Positions 7,827-16,741 of a stretch of 64,000 nt of DNA are shown piece by piece. This DNA comes from Ilumatobacteraceae bacterium. Its GTDB lineage: Bacteria > Actinomycetota > Acidimicrobiia > Acidimicrobiales > Iamiaceae. The stretch lies in contig JAOBWH010000169.1 in assembly GCA_025463265.1 (NCBI GenBank), forward strand, positions 1-64,000, given 5' to 3'. Numbering within the stretch: position 1 is the first letter of the stretch; every line of letters starts with the position of its first letter. The translations under genes and the position numbers were made by a program. Below the pieces are notes generated by a model that did no database searches, was not told the origin of the DNA, and saw only the letters and a program-made list of their open reading frames with translations.

Positions 7827-8705
7827 GTGACCCACCTGTTCGATCGCTCCGTCGGCTCGACCGACGCCTCCGCATCCGATGTCGAGGATCACGCGTCGCG
7901 CGTCGGGCGGGTGGCGCTCGTGACCCAGGGCGTGCTCTACGTGGTGGTCGGGCTGCTGGCCCTGCAGGTCGCTCGAGGCGACCACAGCGCGGAGCCCAGC
8001 CAGCAGGGCGCCCTGGAGTCCATCGCCCGCCAGCCGTTCGGGCGGATCGCGCTGGCCGTGGTGGTCCTGGGCCTGCTGGCCCACGCCGCATGGCGGGGGT
8101 GGCTCGCCGTGGTCGGCGAGCCTGGTGATGACGACGATGCCGGCTCGGTCGCGAAGCGGGCCGCCAACGCCGGGCGGGCCGTGGTCTACCTGTCGTTCGT
8201 GGCCGTCGCCGTGCGCCTCCTCACCGAAGGTGGCTCCGGCGGAAGCGGGTCGGGCGGAGGCGGGTCGGGAGGCGACACGGCGCAGAAGTCGACGAGCACC
8301 GTCCTCGACTGGCCGGGCGGGCCGTGGCTCGTGGTGGCCGCGGGACTGGTGTTCCTCGGGGTGGCCGGGTGGAACGTGCGCAAGGCCGTCACCCGGTCGT
8401 TCGCCGACGACCTGGACTTCAGCCGGGTGAGCTCCGCCCGCAAGCCGTGGGTGTGCCGCCTCGGGACGGTCGGCTACCTGGGCCGCGCCGCCGCGTTCGG
8501 CCTGATCGGCTGGTTCCTGATCGACGCCGGTCGCCAGCACGACCCCAGCGAGAGCCGGGGGCTCGACGACGCGCTCCGGGAGCTGACCACGGCCCCCTAC
8601 GGACCCTGGCTCCTGCTCCTCGTCGCCATCGGCCTCGCTGCGTTCGGCGCGTTCCGGATCCTCGACGGCCTCCTGCGCCGCGACGACGCCCTGACCCACG
8701 CCTGA
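7827..8705 (+). CDS. DUF1206 membrane protein
   Basis: A 292-residue protein with the three-fold repeated two-helix pattern of DUF1206: hydrophobic segments occur in pairs around residues 30-85, 110-180 and 210-285, each starting R-(A/V)-G-(R/Y)-x-(A/G)-x-x-x-x-G. A Gly/Ser-rich linker (GGSGGSGSGGGG) separates the second and third pairs. Function is unknown. GTG 7827 (VTHLFDRS) is chosen; GTG 7821 is equally possible, and the ATG at 7719 would overlap the methyltransferase promoter. Confidence 0.78.
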   Translation: MTHLFDRSVGSTDASASDVEDHASRVGRVALVTQGVLYVVVGLLALQVARGDHSAEPSQQGALESIARQPFGRIALAVVVLGLLAHAAWRGWLAVVGEPGDDDDAGSVAKRAANAGRAVVYLSFVAVAVRLLTEGGSGGSGSGGGGSGGDTAQKSTSTVLDWPGGPWLVVAAGLVFLGVAGWNVRKAVTRSFADDLDFSRVSSARKPWVCRLGTVGYLGRAAAFGLIGWFLIDAGRQHDPSESRGLDDALRELTTAPYGPWLLLLVAIGLAAFGAFRILDGLLRRDDALTHA

Positions 8706-8748
8706 CCCAGCGCGCCGCGCGCCGCGCCCGGCCAGCCGGGTCAGGCCG

Positions 8749-10674
8749 TCAGGTCGCCTCGGGCTCGAACCAGACCACGGCGAGCGGCGGGAGCGTGAGG
8801 CGGGCCGACGTGGGCTGGCCATGGGCGGGCGGCCCGTCGGCGGTGACGGCACCGAGGTTGCCCACACCGGAGCCGTCGTAGGACGTGGCATCGGTGTTGA
8901 GCACCTCCCGCCAGCGGCCGGGCCCGGGCATGCCCACCCGGTGGTCGTAGTGCACGGTGGGGGACAGGTTGGCCACGCAGACCAGCTGCTCGGCCCGCCC
9001 GTCGGCGTCGACCGGACCCCGGCGGGCGAAGGCCGACACGTTGATGGCGGCGTCGTTGTTGAGCCAGGTGAACCCGTCGGGATCGACGTCGCAGGCCCAC
9101 AGGGCCGGCCGAGCCGTGTAGGCCCGGTTCAGGTCTCGCACCAGGTCGTGCACGCCCCGGTGTCCGGGGTCGTCGAGCAGGTCCCAGTCGAGCTGGCGGT
9201 CGTGGTTCCACTCGCGGGCCTGGGCCAGCTCGCCGCCCATGAACAGGAGCTGCTTGCCCGGGTGCGCCCACATCCAGGCGTACAGGGCCCGCAGATTGGC
9301 GAGCTGCTGCCAGCGGTCGCCGGGCATCTTGGTGAGGAGGGCGCGCTTGCCGTGCACGACCTCGTCGTGGCTGAGCGGCAACAGGAAGTTCTCGTTGAAC
9401 CCGTAGTGCACGCCGAACGTGAGGTCGTGGTGGTGGTGCTTGCGGTGGATCGGGTCGCGGGCGAAGTAGTCGAGGGTGTCGTGCATCCACCCGAGGCTCC
9501 ACTTGAGGGTGAAGCCGAGCCCGCCGTGGTCGACGGGGCGGGTGACGCCGGGCCAGGCGGTGGACTCCTCGGCGATGGTGAACGCGCCCACGTCCTCGCG
9601 GTGGACCAGGACGTTGAGGCCCTTGATGAGCTCGACGGCCTCCAGGTCCTCGCGCCCGCCGGCGACGTTCGGCGTCCACTCGCCGGGGCCCCGGGAGTAG
9701 TCGAGGTAGAGCATGGAGGCGACGGCGTCGACCCGCAGGGCGTCGACGTGGAACTCCTCGACCCAGAACCGGGCGTTGGAGAGCAGGAAGTTCCGCACGC
9801 CCTGGCGGCCGAAGTCGAACACGTACGTGCCCCAGTCGGGGTGCTCGCCCCGCTGCGGGTCGGGATCCTCGTAGAGGGGGGTGCCGTCGAAGCGGCCGAG
9901 CGCCCACTCGTCCTTGGGGAAGTGGGCGGGCACCCAGTCCAAGATCACGCCGACGCCGGCCTGGTGCAGCACGTCGATGAGGTGGCGCAGGTCGTCGGGC
10001 TCGCCCCACCGGGCCTCGGGCGCGAAGTAGGAGGTGACCTGGTAGCCCCACGACCCGCCGAACGGGTGGCCCATCACCGGGAGCAGCTCGACGTGGGTGA
10101 AGCCCAGCTCGGTGACGTAGGCGGCGAGGTCGGCGGCCAGGTCCCGGAAGCCACGCTCGGCACCGTCCCAGGTCCGTCGCCAGGAACCGAGGTGGACCTC
10201 GTAGACCGACATCGGCTCGCCGAGCGGGCGGGGCGCCCGATCCATCCACGCAGCGTCGGCCCAGCGGTGCGCGCTGCGGTGCACGATCGACGCGGTGTCG
10301 GGCGCGGGCTCGCTCTGGAACGCCACGGGGTCGGCGTGCAGGACGGTCCGGCCGAGGTGGTCGGTGACCGCCAGCTTGTAGCGGTGGCCGACCCGGGCGT
10401 GGGGGGTCCAGCGGGTCCAGAAGGGGCTGTCGGGGACCCGGTCCATCGGGTCGCCGCCCTCGTCCCAGCCGTTCCAGTCGCCGACCACCGCCACCCGCGA
10501 CGCGCCGGGCGCCCACACGGAGAAGCGGACGCCGTCGGGCCCCTCGCCCCCGGTGACCTGGGCCCCGAGGTACCGGTGGAGATCCGTCGCATACCCGTCG
10601 TCGAGGGCGGCGAGGCGCTCGGGGACGGGCGGTGCGGCGGTGCCTGGACGCGGGTCGGACGGTCCGGATGCCAT
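8749..10674 (-). CDS. glgB: 1,4-alpha-glucan branching enzyme
   Basis: A 641-residue GH13 enzyme that makes alpha-1,6 branches in glycogen. An N-terminal CBM48 (residues 45-115) precedes the (beta/alpha)8 barrel. D-A-L-R-V-D-A-V-A-S holds the nucleophile D316, T-I-A-E-E-S-T-A-W-P the acid/base Glu at 369-370, and L-S-H-D-E-V the third catalytic Asp. The length is about 90 residues short of two-CBM forms such as E. coli GlgB, so the first N-terminal module is absent. It is divergent from the DUF480 fusion gene 42 bp away, and both starts carry -10 hexamers at leaderless spacing. Confidence 0.95.
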   Translation of the reverse strand: MASGPSDPRPGTAAPPVPERLAALDDGYATDLHRYLGAQVTGGEGPDGVRFSVWAPGASRVAVVGDWNGWDEGGDPMDRVPDSPFWTRWTPHARVGHRYKLAVTDHLGRTVLHADPVAFQSEPAPDTASIVHRSAHRWADAAWMDRAPRPLGEPMSVYEVHLGSWRRTWDGAERGFRDLAADLAAYVTELGFTHVELLPVMGHPFGGSWGYQVTSYFAPEARWGEPDDLRHLIDVLHQAGVGVILDWVPAHFPKDEWALGRFDGTPLYEDPDPQRGEHPDWGTYVFDFGRQGVRNFLLSNARFWVEEFHVDALRVDAVASMLYLDYSRGPGEWTPNVAGGREDLEAVELIKGLNVLVHREDVGAFTIAEESTAWPGVTRPVDHGGLGFTLKWSLGWMHDTLDYFARDPIHRKHHHHDLTFGVHYGFNENFLLPLSHDEVVHGKRALLTKMPGDRWQQLANLRALYAWMWAHPGKQLLFMGGELAQAREWNHDRQLDWDLLDDPGHRGVHDLVRDLNRAYTARPALWACDVDPDGFTWLNNDAAINVSAFARRGPVDADGRAEQLVCVANLSPTVHYDHRVGMPGPGRWREVLNTDATSYDGSGVGNLGAVTADGPPAHGQPTSARLTLPPLAVVWFEPEAT

Positions 10675-10680
10675 CCCCCG

Positions 10681-10686
10681 ACGCTA
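10681..10686 (-). promoter_or_regulatory. -10 element TAGCGT for glgB
   Basis: Six bases upstream of the glgB ATG on the minus strand, with no ribosome binding site. Confidence 0.45.
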
Positions 10687-10703
10687 GGGCGCCCGCCGCC
10701 CCG

Positions 10704-10709
10704 TATCGT
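10704..10709 (+). promoter_or_regulatory. -10 element TATCGT for the DUF480 fusion
   Basis: Seven bases before ATG 10717, only 17 bp from the divergent glgB -10; the two promoters must overlap. Confidence 0.45.
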
Positions 10710-10716
10710 CCGGGCC

Positions 10717-11967
10717 ATGAGCGAACCCTCCCCGGGCGGTGGCGAGCGCCCCGAGCTGGACCCCGTCGAGCAGCGCATCGTCGGCAGCCTCCTCGAGAAG
10801 GAGCGGACCGTTCCCGCCTCGTACCCGATGACGCTCAACGGCTTGCGCACGGCGTGCAACCAGAGCTCCAGCCGGGAGCCGGTGATGGACCTCGACGAGG
10901 CGACGATCGAGTCGGCGCTCGGCGTCCTCAAGGCCAAGGGCCTGACCCGCATGGTCTATGCGGGCAGCGGGGCCCGGGCCGTGAAGTACCGGCAGGTCCT
11001 CGACGAGCGCCTCGGGATCGACGAGGCGGAGCGGGCCATCCTCACGGTGCTCCTGCTGCGCGGGCCCCAAGCCCCCGGTGAGCTCAAGGCGCGCACCGAT
11101 CGGCTCCACCGGTTCGCCGACCGCGACGAGGTGGAGCGCCACCTGCAGGCGATGGCCGGCGGCGCCGAGCCACTCGTGGCGATGCTCGAGCGGCTCCCCG
11201 GCCACCAGGACCACCGCTGGATCCACCTCCTCGGCCCGGTGGAGATCGCCGGGCCCGGTGCCCCGGCCGCTGCGGGCGGCTCGGCGTCGGCGGTGGACCG
11301 CGACGTGGTCCTCGCCGAGGGGCCGGTGGCCCGCGACGCCAAGGTGGTCGCCACCTACGACGCCCTCGCCGGCACCTACGCCGACCGCCTGGCGGGCGAG
11401 CTCGACTCGAAGCCGTTCGACCGCTGGATCCTGGAGCGCCTGGTCGACCTCGCCGACGGGGGCCCGGTGGCCGACGCCGGCTGCGGGCCGGGTCAGGTCG
11501 CGTTCTACCTCGCGCTCTGCGGGGCGGACGTCGCCGGCTTCGACCTGTCGCCCGGGATGATCGACGAGGCTCGCCGCCGCTTCCCCGAGCTGCCGTTCGA
11601 GGTGGCCGACCTGACCGCGCTGCCGGCGCCAGCTGCCGGGGGCGCGTGGGCCGTGATCGCGGCGTGGTACTCGTTGGTCCACCTGGCGGGCTCGGAGCTC
11701 CGTCCCGCCGTGGCCCTGCTCGCCGACCGCCTGGCGCCCGGCGGGTGGCTGGCCGTCGCCGTGCACGTGGGTGACGAGGTCCGCCACCTGACCGAGCTGT
11801 GGGACGAGCCGGTCGACGTCAGCTTCGTGTTCCACGATCCCGCTGCGGTGCTCGACGCCTTCGCCACCGCCGGGTTGGTCGAGGTCGAGTGGTACCGCCG
11901 GGGTCCGCTGCCCGACGGCGAGGCGGAGACCGAGCGCCTCTACGTCCTCGGCCGCCGTCCCGCCTGA
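10717..11967 (+). CDS. DUF480 (YceH-like) protein fused to a SAM methyltransferase
   Basis: A 416-residue two-domain protein. Residues 1-165 are a DUF480/YceH module: LDPVEQRIVGSLLEKE..PxxYPMTLNGLRTACNQSSSREPV is its signature, and the fold is a pair of winged helices. After a Pro/Ala/Gly linker, residues 215-416 are a class I methyltransferase with the AdoMet loop V-A-D-A-G-C-G-P-G-Q and D-L-S-P-G-M-I-D. Substrate is unknown. In proteobacteria YceH stands alone; the fusion suggests that recognition by the winged helices and methylation act together. Confidence 0.85.
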   Translation: MSEPSPGGGERPELDPVEQRIVGSLLEKERTVPASYPMTLNGLRTACNQSSSREPVMDLDEATIESALGVLKAKGLTRMVYAGSGARAVKYRQVLDERLGIDEAERAILTVLLLRGPQAPGELKARTDRLHRFADRDEVERHLQAMAGGAEPLVAMLERLPGHQDHRWIHLLGPVEIAGPGAPAAAGGSASAVDRDVVLAEGPVARDAKVVATYDALAGTYADRLAGELDSKPFDRWILERLVDLADGGPVADAGCGPGQVAFYLALCGADVAGFDLSPGMIDEARRRFPELPFEVADLTALPAPAAGGAWAVIAAWYSLVHLAGSELRPAVALLADRLAPGGWLAVAVHVGDEVRHLTELWDEPVDVSFVFHDPAAVLDAFATAGLVEVEWYRRGPLPDGEAETERLYVLGRRPA

Positions 11968-11985
11968 GGGTCCTCAGCGCGCGCC

Positions 11986-11991
11986 TAGCCT
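11986..11991 (+). promoter_or_regulatory. -10 element TAGCCT, leaderless start
   Basis: Nine bases before ATG 12001, inside the 33-bp gap after the preceding gene. Confidence 0.4.
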
Positions 11992-12000
11992 CGGCCCGGC

Positions 12001-12576
12001 ATGAGCGACTTCGAGCAGCTGCCCTTCGGGGGCGACCCACCGCTGCCCGAGGCGGCCGACCCGGTCTCCGAACCCCAGCCCGAGCCCGTCGTCGAGCCCG
12101 AGCCCGAGCCGGCCGTCGTGCAGATCGAGGCCGAGCCGGTGGTCGAGGCCAAGCCGCGGTCGTCGTTCCAGGCGTCGGCGGGCATCCAGGGCCGGCAGTT
12201 CGCCGAGCAGTGCGACACCCTCCTCGCCCACTTCGGGTTCGAGCTGCACGGTCGGAGGGTGCTCACCGAGGTGGGTGTGGAGATCGACCAGGAGGCGGTG
12301 AGCCCCGGCGGCACCACGGTCTGGTTCGAGTACAAGGGCAGCATCCAGGGCAAGCGCCCCGGGCTGATCCGCACCGACACCCTCAAGAAGGCCGTCGCCA
12401 ACGGCGCCCTGCTGCGGTCGCTGGCCGACCCGGCGCCCTACGTGGTGGTCACCTCGCACCTCCCCGAGGCGGGATCGGGCGCGGCGATGCTCGACGCCGC
12501 CCTCCGCCTCCGCTACTTCGCCGACGTCGTCTGCCTCTACGACCCGAAGGCCACGGCCCGCCTCGGCACCTGGTAG
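12001..12576 (+). CDS. predicted PD-(D/E)xK-like nuclease-domain protein
   Basis: A 191-residue protein not assigned to a named family. Residues 1-55 are a Pro/Glu/Val-rich tail (EPEPEP). Residues 62-180 form one domain: helix Q-F-A-E-Q-C-D-T-L-L-A-H-F-G-F, strands ending V-E-I-D96, then V-W-F-E110-Y-K112-G, R-P-G-L-I-R-T-D-T-L and Y-V-V-V-T-S-H-L. The D..ExK spacing is that of PD-(D/E)xK nucleases, which is inference. The domain aligns with the C-terminus of the DNA methyltransferase at 6214-7716, where D96 and K112 are replaced. That link suggests a role in DNA processing or a restriction-like activity. Confidence 0.65.
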   Translation: MSDFEQLPFGGDPPLPEAADPVSEPQPEPVVEPEPEPAVVQIEAEPVVEAKPRSSFQASAGIQGRQFAEQCDTLLAHFGFELHGRRVLTEVGVEIDQEAVSPGGTTVWFEYKGSIQGKRPGLIRTDTLKKAVANGALLRSLADPAPYVVVTSHLPEAGSGAAMLDAALRLRYFADVVCLYDPKATARLGTW

Positions 12577-12594
12577 CGGCCGGACCGGGGGCGC

Positions 12595-13890
12595 CTACTC
12601 GGCGGTGGGGTCGGCGACCCGGCCGATGAACAGCGGGGTGCCGTTGGCCACGTCGTGGATGACGAACAGGAAGGGCCGGTCCATCACCACCTCCTTCTCG
12701 GTGATCAACCCGCCGACGGTCTCGAAGACCGCAGCGGTGGCCGCCGCCGCCTCGGTGCCGTGCTCGTCGACGGTGACGGTGGCCTGGTGCAGCACATCGG
12801 CGAGGTGGAGGGGCTGAGCCCCGGGGTCGGTGGTCATCGGCTCGAAGTCGGTGTCGGTGTCGAACGGGGCGGTGACGCCGAGCTCCTGGAGCACGTCGGC
12901 CAGCGGGGCGCGCTGGTCGAGGTCGAAGCGGGGGAGCGTCACCATCACGGGGGTGGGCTCGCCGCCGGTGACCGCCTGGTGCAGGACCTCGCCGTCGAGG
13001 GCGTCCTCGAACGCGGTCAGCCCGCCCTCGTCGGGGACGATGAACGTCATGGCCAGCTTCGAGCCGGCGTAGGGGATGGTGACCGACTGCCAGCCGTCGC
13101 CGTCCTGGTACGGCAGGTCGCCGGTGGTGCTCATCGTCGGCGCCTGCACCTCGGTGCCCGCGGCCGTGGTGAAGGGCCGGTCGCCGAGCTCGTCGAGCTC
13201 ATCGCTCCACGGCGCCTTGAAGAAGACGGCGTTGGTCAGCACCAGGCGGGTCAGGGTGTCGATGGAGCCGGGGGGCAGCAGGTCCTCGATGTGCTCGCGG
13301 GTGTGCTCGGCGACCCAGTCGTTGATTTCCACGCGGGCCCGATCGGGGTCGCTCGCGTAGTCGGCCGTCCACATCGAGGCGTCGTAGTCGGCCTTGAGCC
13401 GGTCGAGGAACGCGGGCGTCCAGGTCACGCCGGACTGGCCCCACAGGGCGTTGGCGTTCGTGAGCTCGATCTCACCCATCTCGCCGTCCGGCAGCGGCAC
13501 CGGACCGGTGAGGTCCTGGAGCGAGGACACCGCCCCGTTCAACGACCGGTGGAGCGCATCGGGGTCGGCGGCGGCGAAGAGCGCATCGAGCTGCTCGGCC
13601 GACCCGCCCTCGGCGCCGGCCCGGGCCATGCCCAGGGTGACGCCGATCGACAGCGGGGAGTAGGCGATGTTGCCATCGCCCCCAGCCTCGGCGATGGGCC
13701 CGTACAGCTCCGCGCCCAGGTGGTTGACGATCTCCGCGCCGGCGACCGCCTCGGCCTCGGTGGCCCGCTCGTGGGGGACCTTCGACTCGACGTGCGCAAC
13801 GCCCGCCGAGCTGGGCTCGTCGCCGCACGCAGCCGTCGAGGCCACGAGCGCCCCGAGGGCGACCAGCCCGAGCATCCGCACGCCGCGCAC
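12595..13890 (-). CDS. serpin-family protease inhibitor lipoprotein
   Basis: A 431-residue serpin. The N-terminus is a lipoprotein signal with lipobox S-T-A-A-C22, so it is anchored outside the membrane. Serpin signatures are N-I-A-Y-S-P-L-S-I (74-82), L-T-N-A-V-F-F-K-A-P-W (218-228) and the C-terminal F-L-F-V-I-H-D. The reactive loop hinge G-T-E-A-A-A-A-T (378-385) has small residues, as needed for strand insertion, so the protein should be inhibitory. Counting from the hinge puts P1 near V392, which would favour elastase-like proteases. One base separates it from the upstream AhpD-like gene. Confidence 0.88.
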   Translation of the reverse strand: MRGVRMLGLVALGALVASTAACGDEPSSAGVAHVESKVPHERATEAEAVAGAEIVNHLGAELYGPIAEAGGDGNIAYSPLSIGVTLGMARAGAEGGSAEQLDALFAAADPDALHRSLNGAVSSLQDLTGPVPLPDGEMGEIELTNANALWGQSGVTWTPAFLDRLKADYDASMWTADYASDPDRARVEINDWVAEHTREHIEDLLPPGSIDTLTRLVLTNAVFFKAPWSDELDELGDRPFTTAAGTEVQAPTMSTTGDLPYQDGDGWQSVTIPYAGSKLAMTFIVPDEGGLTAFEDALDGEVLHQAVTGGEPTPVMVTLPRFDLDQRAPLADVLQELGVTAPFDTDTDFEPMTTDPGAQPLHLADVLHQATVTVDEHGTEAAAATAAVFETVGGLITEKEVVMDRPFLFVIHDVANGTPLFIGRVADPTAE

Positions 13891-13891
13891 G

Positions 13892-14545
13892 TCAGCCCTC
13901 CGGGTCGGCGTCCGGTCGGAGGGACCGGGTGATGCCCGGCCCGGTGAGCTCGGTGATCGGGTCGTCGACGTCGTCGAGCTCCAGGCGCAGCGCCCGGCTC
14001 ATCACCGCGTGCAGGTCGTACCAGCAGGTGATGTAGGTCAGCTCGAGGATCGCCAGCTCCGACAGGTGCTCCCGCAGGGCGTCGAACGTGCCATCGGACG
14101 CCCGGCCTCCGTGCAGCACCAGCGCATCGGTCCACGCCAGGACGGCCCGCTCGGCCGGGGAGAACACGTCCGCGGTCTCCCACGACGGCACCGCTTGGAT
14201 CTTCGCCTCGCTCACGCCGTTGTCCCGGCTGGCCTTGCAGTGCTGCGAGAACACGAAGCGGCTGCCCCGGGCCCAGCCGGCCCGGGTCTGGGCCAGCTCC
14301 CGCAGGACCGGCGGCAGCTCCCGGTCCTCGGAGCGGTAGAAGGCGAACCCGCTGACGCAGTGCTCCATGAGCTCGGGGCTCTGGGCGACCACGGTCCACC
14401 AGTTGCCGGGCGTTCCGTTGTTCAGGCCGGGCTCGGCCACGGGATCTCGGTCGCCGAAGATGAAGTCGTACATCACCGGCACGATCCCGTCGGCAGCGTC
14501 GGCTCGGGGTACCTGGCTCAGTCTGGGCACGGTGGGCTCCTCCAT
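13892..14545 (-). CDS. carboxymuconolactone decarboxylase/AhpD-like protein
   Basis: A 217-residue protein of the AhpD-like all-helical fold. The core is R-F-V-F-S-Q-H-C-K-A-S-R-D-N-G-V-S-E-A-K-I, which matches the CMD motif E/x-x-x-H-C/x-x-x-A-x-x-x-G-x-x-x-x-x-I. Only one cysteine is in the motif, so a CxxC peroxidase-type mechanism is not supported. The serpin gene starts one base after its stop, so the two form an operon. Its function is unknown; relatives include decarboxylases and peroxidase partners. Confidence 0.75.
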   Translation of the reverse strand: MEEPTVPRLSQVPRADAADGIVPVMYDFIFGDRDPVAEPGLNNGTPGNWWTVVAQSPELMEHCVSGFAFYRSEDRELPPVLRELAQTRAGWARGSRFVFSQHCKASRDNGVSEAKIQAVPSWETADVFSPAERAVLAWTDALVLHGGRASDGTFDALREHLSELAILELTYITCWYDLHAVMSRALRLELDDVDDPITELTGPGITRSLRPDADPEG

Positions 14546-14681
14546 CGATCCGTCCGGGTGGCCGGACCGTACGCCTCGGCAGGGAGCTCGTCATCGGATC
14601 GCGCGAGAAGTGGAACCGAAAGACCCGGTGCGAACCTCGGACGTCTCGCTAGCTTCACCTCGACCGGACGACGCGAAGGGT

Positions 14682-16661
14682 GTGGGGTTGAACAAGCGCG
14701 GGGCGCTCATCGGCGGCGCAGCGATCGTGCTCGTGGCCCTCGTGGCGGCGGTGGTGTGGTTCGGGGTCCTCGCCCCCGACGACGCGCCCTCGCGCCCCGG
14801 GGTCAAGGAGGGCGATCCGGCCGCCGAGGCGGCCGACGCCTTCGCCGCCCACTGGGTGGCCGGCACGCTCGCCAAGGTCCCGGTGGTCGACGAGACGGTC
14901 GACATCAACGCCGAGACGCTCGCCATCACCGCCGGTCTCGGCGCCGGGGCGGGCGGCAAGCCGGCCAAGGCGGAGGTGACCTCCATGCGCACCATCAACC
15001 CCGAGCCCGGTGCGGCCGAGGGCCCCGACCGGGTGGGCGCCACGGTCGAGGTCACCTGGCAGCTCGCCCCGACGCGCGTCTGGACCTACGAGACCGAGGT
15101 CCAGCTGGTGGAGGACCCGGACGCCGCCGACGACGATCCCCGCTGGCTCGTGGACTGGAGCCCGAGCGCCGTGCACAAGCGGCTCACCGAGGGCGACACC
15201 TTCCAGGTCGTGCGCCTGCCCGCAGCCCGCGGCGAGATCCTCGGCCCGGACGGCACCCCGCTGGTCGGCCTGCGCCCGGTGGTCAACGTCGGCATCCAGC
15301 CGGGGGCCACCACGGGCCGTGCCGCCACCGCCCAGCAGGTCGCCTCGCTCGTCGGCGTCGATGCCGCATCGCTCGTCGACCGGGTGTCCGCTGGCACCGA
15401 CACCGACCTCATCTCGGTCATCACCCTGCGCAAGGAGGCGTTCGAGCCGATCCGGGCGCAGCTCGAGGCCATCGCCGGGGTGGTCCTCCAGGACGACGAG
15501 ATCCCGCTGGCGCCGAGCCGGGACTTCGCCCGCGCCCTCATCGGCACGGTCGGCCCGGCCACCCCGGAGATCGCCGCCGCGTCCAACGGTCGGGTGGGCG
15601 AAGGCGACCTCACCGGCCTGTCGGGCATCCAGGCCTCGCAGGACGCCGCGCTGGCCGGCGAGGCCGGCGTGTCGATCCGGGTGGTCCCCGACGCCGCGTC
15701 GGGCCGGGAGGCCTATGCGCTCAAGGACTTCCCCACCGTGAAGGGCCGGTCGGTCCAGATCACCCTCGACCCGGAGATCCAGGCGGCGGCCGACGAGGTC
15801 ATGAGCACGGCGCCGAAGCCGGCGGCGCTCGTCGCCATCCGGGTCAGCACCGGCGACGTGCTCGCCGTGTCGAACGGGCCGGAGGGCGCCGACGGGTACA
15901 ACCGGGCGCTCATCGGGAAGTACCCGCCCGGGTCGACGTTCAAGATCGCCTCGACGCTGGCGCTGCTCGAGAACGGCCTCACCCCCGAGACCGTGGTCGA
16001 CTGCCCGGCCACCATCGTGGTGGGCAAGGAGTTCTCGAACGCCGAGGGCGAGGTGCTCGGCCCGGTGCCGTTCAGCAAGGACTTCGCCGACTCGTGCAAC
16101 ACTGCGTTCGTCGGCCAGTCGCGCTCCATCACCGCCGAGCAGCTCTCCGACGCGGCCGAGAAGCTCGGCTACCGCGACGTGGATCTGGGCGTGCCCGCAG
16201 CCGGCGGGTCGGTGCCGCTCACCGACAGCGAGACCGAGCACGCCGCCGACATGATCGGCCAGGGCAAGGTCGAGGCCAGCCCGCTCGCCGTGGCCCTGGC
16301 GTCGGCATCGGTGGCGGCCGGCCGGTCGCTCGTCCCTCGCCTCATCATCGACCCCGAGGACCCGAAGCCCGCAGCGGGCGAGCCGCTCGACCCTGCGGCG
16401 ATCGCCGCGCTCCGCGGCCTCATGCGCGGGGTGGTCACCGACGGCACCGGCAGCGCCCTGCTCGGCGTGCCGGGTGGGGACGTGGCCGGCAAGACCGGCA
16501 CCGCCGAGTACGGGACCGAGAGCCCCCCGCAGACCCACGCCTGGTTCACCGGCTTCCAGGGCGACATCGCGTTCGCGGTCCTCGTCGAGGACGGCGGCTT
16601 CGGCGGTCAGACCGCCGCCCCCCTGGCGGCCGCGTTCCTCACCGCCCTCGCCGCCGGCTGA
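14682..16661 (+). CDS. class B penicillin-binding protein with MecA_N domain
   Basis: A 659-residue peptidoglycan transpeptidase. An N-terminal TM helix (about residues 5-30) is followed by an NTF2-like MecA_N domain (45-165), a PBP dimerisation domain (180-345) and the transpeptidase domain. Catalytic motifs are S418-T-F-K421, S471-C-N473 and K604-T-G606. The MecA_N domain is shared with staphylococcal PBP2a and actinobacterial PBP-lipo types; it does not by itself mean beta-lactam resistance. The start is GTG 14682, with TTG 14688 as the alternative after GAAGGG. It is divergent from the AhpD-like gene. Confidence 0.9.
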   Translation: MGLNKRGALIGGAAIVLVALVAAVVWFGVLAPDDAPSRPGVKEGDPAAEAADAFAAHWVAGTLAKVPVVDETVDINAETLAITAGLGAGAGGKPAKAEVTSMRTINPEPGAAEGPDRVGATVEVTWQLAPTRVWTYETEVQLVEDPDAADDDPRWLVDWSPSAVHKRLTEGDTFQVVRLPAARGEILGPDGTPLVGLRPVVNVGIQPGATTGRAATAQQVASLVGVDAASLVDRVSAGTDTDLISVITLRKEAFEPIRAQLEAIAGVVLQDDEIPLAPSRDFARALIGTVGPATPEIAAASNGRVGEGDLTGLSGIQASQDAALAGEAGVSIRVVPDAASGREAYALKDFPTVKGRSVQITLDPEIQAAADEVMSTAPKPAALVAIRVSTGDVLAVSNGPEGADGYNRALIGKYPPGSTFKIASTLALLENGLTPETVVDCPATIVVGKEFSNAEGEVLGPVPFSKDFADSCNTAFVGQSRSITAEQLSDAAEKLGYRDVDLGVPAAGGSVPLTDSETEHAADMIGQGKVEASPLAVALASASVAAGRSLVPRLIIDPEDPKPAAGEPLDPAAIAALRGLMRGVVTDGTGSALLGVPGGDVAGKTGTAEYGTESPPQTHAWFTGFQGDIAFAVLVEDGGFGGQTAAPLAAAFLTALAAG

Positions 16662-16729
16662 GCCCGGACCCGACCGCCGGCCGAGCCCGGGCCCGCCGCC
16701 GGCCGCCGGTCGATCGGTGCCGGGACACC

Positions 16730-16735
16730 TAGCTT
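16730..16735 (+). promoter_or_regulatory. -10 element TAGCTT, leaderless start
   Basis: Six bases before ATG 16742 with no ribosome binding site. Confidence 0.45.
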
Positions 16736-16741
16736 GGCGCC

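Noticed and set aside
14682..16661. An acquired mecA-type resistance gene
   Set aside because: MecA_N-type class B PBPs are normal housekeeping proteins in actinobacteria, and composition matches the neighbours.
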